From Turritopsis dohrnii (taxonomy: Eukaryota > Cnidaria > Hydrozoa > Anthoathecata > Oceaniidae), in contig BQMF02000303.1 in NCBI GenBank assembly GCA_027922465.2, forward strand, positions 248,001-312,000: a DNA stretch of 64,000 nucleotides, in the 5' to 3' direction. The notes beneath the pieces were generated by a model. The model searched no databases and was not told the origin of the DNA. It saw only the letters and a program-made list of their open reading frames with translations. The translations under genes and the position numbers were made by a program. Of the stretch, positions 56,684 to 64,000 are shown in pieces (position 1 is the first letter of the stretch; each line of letters begins with the position of its first letter).

Positions 56684-56860
56684 ATGATCAAAAGGATTAA
56701 CTCAGCAATGAAAGAGGCAGCTTTTAATAGTCATCTCGAGATCGTCAAGCTGTGCAAGGAGTGGGGTACGATATGGCATGACTTGACAATGATAGTAGCA
56801 GCAGAGGAGGGGCACTTTAAGATTGTAGCACTCTGTCGAAGTTATGATGATATTCATGAA
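56684..56860 (+). pseudogene. Ankyrin-like repeat fragment of a Polinton
   Basis: Two units of an ankyrin-like repeat: AMKEAAFNSHLEIVKLCKEW, then IVAAEEGHFKIVALCRSY. Proteins made of many such HxEIVKLCxEWG repeats accompany cnidarian Polintons. Only two degenerate repeats remain, and the frame then runs into DNA antisense to the ATPase gene, so the fragment marks a rearrangement junction near 56850. Confidence 0.5.
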
Positions 56861-57394
56861 GAGTTGTTTCGCTATCATCACAATCATCTTTGCCTGTCGT
56901 CTGATGTTCTTTGGAAGAGCTGTGTAGACTTGGGTGAGAAGCCATAGACTATGATTTTGATGACGTCCTGTGGTAATAAGATATAGAAATGAGCTTCTCT
57001 TCTTATCAAGTATCTCATCAGTTATAGAATCATCGATGATTAATAAGGTTTCCTGCCCAGCAAATTGCTTGGTGAATCCCTCAATCCAATCTCGTAAGTC
57101 ATATTCTGGTGTAGGTTCGATCAGGAAAAACATCATCATCATCCCAGAGAATCGTACAGTCTTTATAGGTTGTATTCCATCAAAGGGAAGGACAGTGACG
57201 ATACAGTCAAAGTGGTGCTTGAACTGGTTCTGTAATAAGCGTAGAACCAGTTCCGTCTTGCCACAACCTGTCGGTCCTGAAAAAACTGTCGTACAAGGAA
57301 CTTTAACAAGGTTCATTTCTTTTAGTAGGATACACTGTGGAATCGTGCATTGGCGAAGTTTATCTGTCCATTTTGTAGCACAAACACGTAACAT
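56855..57394 (-). pseudogene. Polinton packaging ATPase (FtsK/HerA type), 3' end lost
   Basis: Minus-strand ORF with Walker A FSGPTGCGKTELVLRLL, Walker B LLIIDDSI, and the conserved block LWLLTQVYTALPKNIRRQ that ends the ATPase core. Polinton ATPases of this superfamily pump DNA into capsids. The family's C-terminal part after IRRQAKM is missing: beyond about 56855 the ORF reads antisense through the ankyrin-like fragment. It lies directly downstream of the capsid-gene remnant on the same strand, the usual Polinton neighbourhood. The ORF nominally runs to 56702, but the last 50 codons look spurious. Confidence 0.75.
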
Positions 57395-57605
57395 TGAATG
57401 GCTCCCACACCATCAGCTTTTTGGTGATCTGCAATGTGACACCATCTGACATGTTTTTGAGGCACCTCCCCGAACCATGGTGAGTGTCGTTGGCAACACT
57501 TCGAAAGTCGATAAAAAGACAGTAATTAGAATCGAATAAGTTAGCAGGACTAATGGCCGGCAGCAGCTCGTTGAAAGTGAAATACTTCCGTGTCGGGGCA
57601 TACAT
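57395..57605 (-). pseudogene. Polinton major capsid protein, C-terminal part
   Basis: Minus-strand frame with FNELLPAISPANLF and, after a short gap, DFRSVANDTHHGSGR, then MSDGVTLQI, a pattern I recognise from the second jelly-roll of Polinton-type double jelly-roll capsid proteins. It starts abruptly at the 3' tail of the LINE that occupies 57606-60128; the N-terminal part of the same gene lies on the far side. The final residues run into the ATPase start region, and the last strands seem lost. Confidence 0.6.
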
Positions 57606-60128
57606 TTCTTTGATTGATTGATTGATTGATATATTTTTAGTTAAGAAATATTACAAGTCCGTAACTGTTAAAAAATTTTCAATTAAAAGTCTTTATCATA
57701 TATATAGTAGATATACGAATGTTTACATAAACTATCTGAAATATAGATCGTCCTTGTACATATTGTTTCAAGTAACACGGGAAACTCGTAGAAGATCTTA
57801 TCGCCGAGAACCGAGTGACCACACAGCGTAAATATTACAATCTTACAATTTTATCAAACTGTTAAAAGGGAATAAGTATGTAACTAGACTTGACTTGAAA
57901 ATTGATCAGAAATATTGAAGGATATTTTCAAATTTGATTGTTTTTAATAATTTCTTAAATTGAGGAGCATATTCAATATCTGAAAGAGAATTCGATGATG
58001 AAACGAGAGCATTTCACAAGTGTGGTACACGATATGAAATATTAAATTGACTGAGCTTATTTTTGAACATCGGCTTAAGCAAAATTCTTGAATTTCGAGT
58101 TGTATATTTGTTTCGGGGTTTGAGCGTGTAAAGACTTTAACATAAAAATTAGAGTTTGGAAGATGTTAAGTTCGTATAGTGTTGGTATGAAGGATTCTGC
58201 AAAGAGAGGCTTTGTATGAGTAAAACGATCTTTATTGTGTATAACTCTGATGGCATGCTTCTGACGTTGGAAAAGAGATGTTAGTTTACTTTTTTGTGTG
58301 CTAGCCCATATGACATTTGCATAGTTTAAGTGACTATGTACAAAAGAATAATAAAGTTGCTTTAATAGATGTTTGTTCAAGATGGTTTTAGCTTTATATA
58401 ATGCGCCAATTCCTTTGGATACTTATGAGTGCACGTACTCAATTTGATTCGTCCATGTCAGATTTTCATCTACGTAAATTCCAAGGAACTTTGTGACTGT
58501 TTGTCTGGTTATTTTTGTGTTATTTATTTCTAATAGTGGAAGATTTAGTTCTATTGTATTTTTGACTTTAGGACACCCGTGGTGGAGTAAAGTATTTAAA
58601 ATACCCGTGGTTTCTCCTCCTCCTACTACTACTACTCCAAGTTATGAACGTTTTTGTGCAGCGTTTACATGACTTCGTTGCCGAATTCGCAAATTTGGTC
58701 AAATTCGGACTTCCAGTAGGCCAATTTTCATGAAATTTTGCACGGGTCACAATTGAAAGGTGCTGATTTCGAATTTGACAATGATTTTGGTGAGATTTGA
58801 CTAAATTTGGGCCAAATTTGCGCCAAATTTCGAAAGTTATTCAATTTTCATGAATTTTTGCACAGAGCACAATTGAAGTGTGCTGATTTCGAGATTGACT
58901 ATTATTTCGCCAGGTTTGACTAAAATTGGACAATTTGGGCCAAATTTGGACAAAATTTAGAAAGTTCTTCAAATTTTACCAAATTTTGCACAGATCACAT
59001 TTGAATGGTGCTGATTTGAAATTTGACAGTCATTTTGTCTGATTTGACCAAGAATGGACAATTTGGGCCAAATTTGTAGTGAATTTCGAAAGTTCTTTAA
59101 AATATTTTGCACAAATATTTGTGCGAAAAGCACAAATGGAAGATGTTGATTTGGAATTTGCCAGTCATTTTGTTACATTTGACCGTAATTTGGCAATTCG
59201 ACAAGTTTGTATTTTTGAAACCAGATATGTATCGTTGTGTTATGTCCTGAAGTCTTCAAGCCAAGCGGCTTCTTGTTTTTCTTGGAAGTATGGAAAAGTG
59301 TAAAGTTTGTTTTCTTAGCATTTAAAGATAATTTATTTACCTGAAACCACAACGCTACATTTTTTAATTCTTTGTTCATGTTATTAAAAAGTTTAGGAAT
59401 ATCATTGTCTGAAAGGAACAGATTTGTATCGTCAGCAAACATAACTGGTTTCAGTATTGACGAACAGTTTACAAAATCGTTTACATATATCAAAAATAGT
59501 AAAGGACCTAATATTGAACCCTGGGGTACTCCGCATGTCATATTTAATGCTTTAGTGATGTTATTGCTGCCATAAGTCACATGTTGTCTTCGATTTGTAA
59601 GGTAATTTTTCAAAATATTGTATGAATTTCCTCTAATGCCATAGTATTTAAGTTTTTTCAGCAAAATTTTATAATCAACTGTGTCAAATGCTTTTGACAA
59701 ATCAATGAATATTCCGAGTGTATATTTTCCATTGTTAAAAGATTCAGTGATGTCATTAACCAGTTGAAGTATTGCATGCTCTGTAGATACATTTTTCTGA
59801 AATCCAAATTGTTTATGGAAGAGTAAATCTTTTGCGGTTAGATGATCGCAAATTCTATTATATAGGATTCTTTCTAGAATCTTTGAAAAAGCTGGCAGTA
59901 CAGATATAGCTCTATAGTTGTTTATAATTGTTTTGGCACCTGTTTTGAAGCTAGGTATAATTTTTGCTATCTTTAAGGGCTTGGGAAAAACTCTTTCGTT
60001 GAAGCAATTTTTGAAAATATTATATAATGGCTTCCTTATCTGTTCATACACGTCTAAGATTATATCACCACTTATGCCATCGATCCCAGTTGCCTTGTCT
60101 CTACTTAAGCTCTTCTGGAAGTAAGCCA
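57606..60128 (-). mobile_element. LINE inserted in the Polinton capsid gene
   Basis: 5'-truncated non-LTR element on the minus strand. It begins within the reverse transcriptase (SLSRDKATGIDGISGD at about 60100) and keeps YRAISVLPAFSKILERI, QFGFQKNVSTEHAI, FIDLSKAFDTVDY, GVPQGSILGPLLFLIYVNDF and the catalytic VMFADDTNLF, then a thumb-like region. After a minisatellite interruption at about 58579-59235 the C-terminal part resumes (LLEINNTKITRQTVTKFLGI, then NYANVIWAS at about 58320). The 3' end is a TGAT microsatellite at 57610-57632. The reverse-transcriptase frame is open for 318 codons. Both outer flanks are halves of one capsid gene, so this is an insertion. Confidence 0.8.
58579..59235. 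repeat. Approx. 125 bp tandem repeat inside the LINE
   Basis: About four diverged units of 120-145 bp (starts near 58727, 58848, 58980, 59126), each with TTTTGCACAGATCACA-like, GGTGCTGATTT and GGGCCAAATTTG motifs. Left of them is a trinucleotide stretch (CTCCTCCTCCTACTACTACT, about 58614-58633) and two ACCCGTGG motifs. The LINE reading frame breaks off at one side and resumes at the other, so the array was inserted or expanded within the LINE. Confidence 0.7.
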
Positions 60129-60852
60129 TGTGTATAAAGCTGATTAGGCTCTACTTCAATGGTAATGTCTACCTTGCTGATTTTCGGGTTGAAATAATGG
60201 GTGTTATCCATAGCGTATGCTTTTCGTTCTCTGGGTCAAGAAAGAATAGAACAAAAGCCTTTAAACTCACACTGGGCACGTTTACCTGTATATTCCAGGC
60301 GGTATTTTTCTTGTCCAAAGGGATTATTATATACCGTAAAACACGCGTGTAGGGTAGTTCATTGTAGACTTTTTGTTTGAACTCAGATTCTTCTACCTTG
60401 TCGAATTCTAGAGCAATGTTGGAGATAGTGTAGGTGCCATCAGGATCTTCCTTCGGAGCACCTGATCCTGATCCTGCATCTTTGATGACCTTTCCATACT
60501 CTGCAAATTTAATTTTAAAGCTTAAGCGAAAGCCAAGCTGTAGATAGGGGAGATGCTTGACGACTTCAAAAAATTCCCATAGAGGAATGGAAAAACGGTT
60601 ACCATAGACAGCTGCCAGGGCGGACTTACTCGTTGAAGTACTCGTTGCACCCGGTGTGACTCTGAGCTTGTTCACATCACCCTCCGGATTTATTCCCTGT
60701 TGGATACGTTCCACTTGCCTTTCCTTAGGTAGCCATCTGTCCTTGTAAATTTCCATCACATCTATCATCTTGACATGCTGACGCGGTGCGTTGAAGGCGT
60801 TGAAGGCACAGCGAGTCATATATTCCTTATGGGGGCTTGCAATACCATACAT
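60128..60852 (-). pseudogene. Polinton major capsid protein, N-terminal part
   Basis: A minus-strand ORF from 60852 (EYMTRCAFNAFNAPRQHVKM, IYKDRWLPKERQVERIQ, then LPYLQLGFRLSFKIKFAEYG) leads to AFVLFFLDPENEK, the end of the first jelly-roll in Polinton capsid proteins. After that the frame shifts by one; the correct frame continues with FNPKISKVDITIEVE and stops at the LINE junction near 60128. So the gene has both a frameshift (about 60220) and a 2.5 kb insertion. Its start codon is 16 bp from that of the divergent gene at 60869, implying a shared promoter region. Confidence 0.7.
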
Positions 60853-60868
60853 GTTTATTATAAGAGAA

Positions 60869-61903
60869 ATGGCTTTTAATCTATTTGAAACACCTTACCG
60901 TAAACTTAAAGATCGAAATGAAGATATCAATAATGACACTACACCGCTATATCTACCCCAGTACCAGTCGATTCTTCTGAAATAGCAAGCACATCAAATG
61001 ATCAGATAATAGAAATTAAAAAACAGACAATAAAAAGTTTATACGAATTTCTCGGTATAAAAGGAGATCCCACTTATGCTTTGGTTCGGTTTCGACTATC
61101 AACAACGAATACACCAGGTATTATGAAAGTTGAATTTTATAAAAATTGGAAATGGTACAAAATAACCAAAGATGTAGGAGGATTTTTAGCTCCAAATACT
61201 AGTAAAGGAATCCTAGGTGGAGAGGATGCTAAAAAAAACTAGTTGAATGTAGACACACCACCGTGGATGCATAAGGGAAGACGTAAACTAGCAAAACAAA
61301 TAGAAAATGAAAATATTGAAATGGATAGCTTAGATAACAGGAAAGTCATCGACGGAGACTCAGCAAAACTAGGCGAACTCGATAATCAAATAGCAAAAGA
61401 AGAACGTAAACTAGATGAAACAAGTGAACCTGAAATACAAGAAGAGATTAAGCTACGACTCTCTAATTTGAAATTGGAGCGTGCAAGTCAGTGGTCGCGC
61501 ATCAAAGAGACGGTATTCAAAGTCCTCGATAAAGATAGAACACTAGGGGAGAAACTTCGCATCCTCTTTCGAGAGCAAGGGATCACAATCGTTTCAATCT
61601 TTACAGCGTTTTCGCTGGTAATATCAACGATAGTAACGATAGTCCTCCTCCTGCTGCTTCTGGATGAGCTGGTGTGCAGCAATGGGTGAAGAAGCAGCTC
61701 GAAGCACTTGGACGCCTTCTTGGAAAACTTGCAAGTAAACTTGGAGCTGCATTGCCGGGGATCATCGGAAGTGTTGTAAGCTGGCTCTTAAACTTTCTGA
61801 AGGTGTCAAAGCTCTAGCGAGCAATGCATGGCTAGTCGTAGTTTTGGGGGTTGGTCTGATAGGCAACTGGCTATGGTTTAAAATACAAAAGAAGCGCAAT
61901 TAA
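60869..61903 (+). pseudogene. Polinton coiled-coil/membrane protein, multiply broken
   Basis: Plus-strand gene divergent from the capsid gene. It starts MAFNLFETPYRKLKDRN (60869), shifts frame near 60940-60955, continues with SLYEFLGIKGDPTYALVRF and GGFLAPNTSKG, meets an in-frame TAG at 61240-61242, and then runs through a charged coiled-coil-like segment to LGEKLRILFREQGITIVSIF and a hydrophobic stretch (61570-61670). After further shifts near 61680 and 61795 it ends with hydrophobic ALPGIIGSVVSWLL and VVVLGVGLIGNWLWF at 61903. FREQGITI followed by Gly-rich membrane segments is a recurring feature of cnidarian Polinton proteins; the role is unknown, possibly membrane-associated assembly. The last 33 bp overlap the convergent gene at 61871. 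Confidence 0.6.
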
Positions 61904-62275
61904 TCCACCACCTACCCGCATGAGAGCCTGCTTTTCTTCTTCACGTTGCTTAGCCGCGGAAGATGTTGAAGCTTGCTTAACGAGAGATGTTGGAGGTTGT
62001 GAAGAAACCGTTCTGCGACCCTGAAAGCCTCCCAAGGAGTGTTGTTTAGGTGGCGGTGGTGGTAGTTTACCGATGTGCGTTGCAACGGTAAGCTTTGTCG
62101 AAAAATCAGAAATGTTGTCGAGATTCCCAAGCTTTAAATCGCTGGGTGTCAGGTATGTACCGACCGCAACGCCAAAATCAGGTTCCGATCTAGCGTAACT
62201 TAAGGCTTTCTGGAACTTACCAGTCTTTTCCGCTAAAGAGATGTCTTTCAGGATCGTTTGTTCTACGGGAGCCAT
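61871..62275 (-). CDS. Polinton-associated protein, function unknown
   Basis: An intact 134-codon ORF on the minus strand starting MAPVEQTILKDISL. The middle has a DFGVAVGTYL segment; the C-terminal half is low complexity with a five-proline run, Ser/Thr/Gln-rich sequence and a short hydrophobic end (GGGLIALLLYF) that could anchor in a membrane. It is 9 bp downstream of the preceding minus-strand gene, consistent with co-expression in the Polinton. I do not recognise a domain. It is the only gene of the cluster with no obvious break apart from the ATPase core. Confidence 0.5.
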   Translation of the reverse strand: MAPVEQTILKDISLAEKTGKFQKALSYARSEPDFGVAVGTYLTPSDLKLGNLDNISDFSTKLTVATHIGKLPPPPPKQHSLGGFQGRRTVSSQPPTSLVKQASTSSAAKQREEEKQALMRVGGGLIALLLYFKP

Positions 62276-62284
62276 GAAGATATT

Positions 62285-62871
62285 TTAGGCATCCAAGGCA
62301 CGTCCAGTATCACCCGCTATAACGGAACGTGCACTCGTCTGACTTTCTAAAAGCATTCGGGCGTACATCCGTGTACTCTGCGACATGCGCTGTATACCAG
62401 CTCTACTTAAGCCGGCTTTAACATCGTTTTGAACGTAGAATTCCCAACTCTTACCAATTCTTCGTATGCGAGCGGGGTATCGCCAGAAGAACTTGTCAAC
62501 TGGTATGTCAAACTCTGCAGAGAGCGTCTTAAAAGCACTTGAATTGTATTTGTTATCTCGCGGGTTGAAGCTTAATTCACTTGGTAGAGCAATTCCAAGT
62601 TGCTTCAAGATGAGACGTATCTGAAAATAGACGTGAAAGTGGTAGATGCGTGGATATACCGCAACCAGTCGTGGCTAACCAGGTAGCAAAAGATAACTGT
62701 CCTGGGTACATGTCAATATCAAACCATACGTCATTCTCCATGGGTACGAAAATTCGCGATGAAAAAGTCCCCCTGTTGATCCACAACGATCCTTTGCTCC
62801 CAGAGTTCTTTAGCAGCAAAGAGCTTACTGGGTTGCCCAAATTGTGGTATATACCGCGCCTTGTAGTAGTT
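62285..62871 (-). pseudogene. Polinton conserved protein, frameshifted
   Basis: Three minus-strand frames form one gene: MNYYKARYIPQFGQPSKLFA and AAKELWEQ (from 62871), then PGQLSFATWLATTGCGIS (about 62670), then ILKQLGIALPSELSFNP and DNKYNSSAFKTLSAEF (from about 62610) to the stop at 62285. LATTGCGIS followed by a LGIALPS...FNP..NKY block recurs in cnidarian Polinton proteins of unknown role. The opposite-strand ORF at 62650-62892 is a shadow. It is divergent from the gene at 62889. Confidence 0.55.
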
Positions 62872-62888
62872 CATTTCTCTAATAATAA

Positions 62889-63430
62889 ATGACATATCTA
62901 AAAATCAATCATCTTGGAGAAACCAAGTTACCAATAGAGTTAAAAGAAGGCACAGAGATTGGGATAAAGAGTGCAATGTCATACGTAGGGTGGTTCAATC
63001 TAGTTCAACACGCTAGATTTACCATTGATCAAGTATCATAAAAAGACATCGTCGATTCAAGGTTTCCCCTGCATATCGACTTTACGCCTGGATTATATAC
63101 GTCAAAGAGTATTCGTTCAAGAATAAATGCAAGATCACTTGGAAGCGTATATCTTGATCCAAGAGAGGATGGTAAGCTTCACTTATCAGTACAAAAAGGG
63201 TATTACGTCTCCAATAACTGAAAACTTAGGAGAACTTTTAGGATTAGATAAGAAGAAGTATACTCAAGGTGAATATAGATCGGTGCCAAACTTTTCTCCG
63301 TTCAAGTCTATACGGCTTTACTTTCAGCAATTCGAAAACACAACGATGCTGGTGGAGAACGGTAAAGGATCGGGCATCTTGCACGAATTTGATCTTCAGA
63401 AACCATGTCGTATCACCATTTATCAACAAA
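62889..63430 (+). pseudogene. Polinton candidate minor capsid/penton-like protein
   Basis: Starts MTYLKINHLGETKLPIELKE, has an in-frame TAA after about 53 codons, continues in the same frame with FTPGLYTSKSI and GKLHLSVQKGYYVSN to a TGA, and resumes in another frame with ITENLGELLGLDKKKYTQGE and a segment around SIRLYFQQFENTTML. The order (short beta-rich N-terminus, FTPGLYT, a LSVQKGYY-like strand, then NLGELLG) is one I associate with Polinton minor capsid or penton candidates, but the assignment is by pattern memory. The 3' part is cut by the LINE that begins at about 63431. Confidence 0.5.
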
Positions 63431-64000
63431 CGAATTAAAGGAAAGCCTTGCCCTTATTTAACTAATGAAGTTAAAGTTAAAATGAACGAACGAGACAAAC
63501 TTTTGAGGAAAATGAGACGAACAAAATGTGAGAATGATATATCGGCTTACAAAAGGAAAAAGAATGAAGTCAACATTTCTCTCCGAAAGGCAAAGTCGAA
63601 TTATTTAAAAAACCTGTTACGAGAAAATAAAAACCTACCGGGCAAGTTTTGGAAAATCTTAAAGAACGTTTTTCCATCGAAAGGAAGCAAGAAATTGCCC
63701 AACAGCAAAAGCTTCATAATCGATGATAATGTAACCTGCGAGCCATCTGAAATTTCAAACGGTTTTGCACGCTTCTATTCCACCATCGCGACCAAAATAA
63801 AGAAATCACTTTTACCCCTTCATAACAAAATTTGGAGAGACGTTAAAAAGTGTCAGAATTTTACTTACAAGTCTTTCAAGTTTCGTCATGTTTCTGTAAT
63901 TAGTGTTACAAAGCAGTTAAAGAAGCTACAACGAAACAAAGCATGTGGACTGGATCTTTTACCACTAAACCTATTGAAAGACGCTGCTTTGGAGATTGCA
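63431..64000 (+). mobile_element. LINE reverse transcriptase, 5' truncated, runs off the window
   Basis: An open frame from about 63431 to the window end (190 codons, no stop). It starts with KPCPYLTNEVKVKMNERDKL, then KMRRTKCENDISAYKRKKNE and RKAKSNYLKNLLRENK, GKFWKILKNVFPSKG, and a reverse-transcriptase start at SVTKQLKKLQRNKACGLDLL. This is the linker plus early reverse-transcriptase layout of jockey/CR1/RTE-like LINEs. The upstream neighbour is a Polinton gene cut mid-frame, so the element is inserted there. It differs from the LINE at 57606-60128 in sequence and strand. The unbroken frame suggests a younger insertion. Confidence 0.75.

Noticed and set aside
56702..56854. Last 50 codons of the ATPase ORF as genuine C-terminus
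   Set aside because: They read antisense through the ankyrin-like repeats and lack the family's C-terminal sequence.
62650..62892. Plus-strand 80-codon ORF in the Polinton region
   Set aside because: It is the shadow of the minus-strand Polinton gene, whose LATTGCGIS and LGIALPS blocks are the recognisable ones.

Overview
The window looks like AT-rich nuclear DNA of an invertebrate animal, most likely a cnidarian. Genes are sparse and split by GT-AG introns. There is a tandem pair of single-exon rhodopsin-type receptors of the cnidarian orphan kind, Polinton/Maverick remains, several non-LTR retrotransposons, and many short elements with TA or TTAA target sites. The species cannot be named from the sequence alone.

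Host genes. A minus-strand METTL17 (mitoribosome assembly factor) runs in about 13 exons from 19156 down to 15139 and carries a DNA transposon in one intron. Pointing away from it, a four-exon methionine sulfoxide reductase A (21729-25612) has UGA at the position of the catalytic cysteine. Its 3' UTR can fold into a structure with the layout of a SECIS element (25988-26066), so it is probably a selenoprotein. Two related GPCR genes lie at 30471-31466 (with a nonsense codon) and 33089-34081 (intact). An intronless BAHD-type acyltransferase gene, split by one frameshift, lies at 50465-51782; this family is best known from plants and fungi.

Repeats, left part. 1-5 kb holds a dispersed repeat, a palindromic foldback element (871-1490) and a small hAT-like MITE. 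At 4.6-11.4 kb, two copies of a 0.4 kb direct repeat bracket decayed genes of two repetitive families: a SAP/SWIM family and an unnamed companion family. More TIR elements lie at 12.9-13.4, 17.4-18.3, 20.5-21.4 and 28.4-29.9 kb.

Repeats, middle. 36.4-39.4 kb holds a dead BEL/Pao reverse transcriptase, a truncated mariner-like element and a broken LINE. At 47284-48151 is an inverted-repeat element studded with GGCCGG motifs. 52612-55576 is a nest of DNA transposons inserted into one another, and empty sites for the insertions can be read elsewhere in the window.

Right end (56.3-63.4 kb). This is a decayed Polinton: a TFIIS-like zinc ribbon, an ankyrin-like fragment, a packaging ATPase, a major capsid protein gene split by a 2.5 kb LINE, a coiled-coil/membrane protein gene, two minus-strand genes and a candidate minor capsid gene. 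Nearly every gene has frameshifts or stops. A second LINE begins at about 63.43 kb and runs off the window with an open reading frame. No Polinton polymerase, integrase or protease is visible here.
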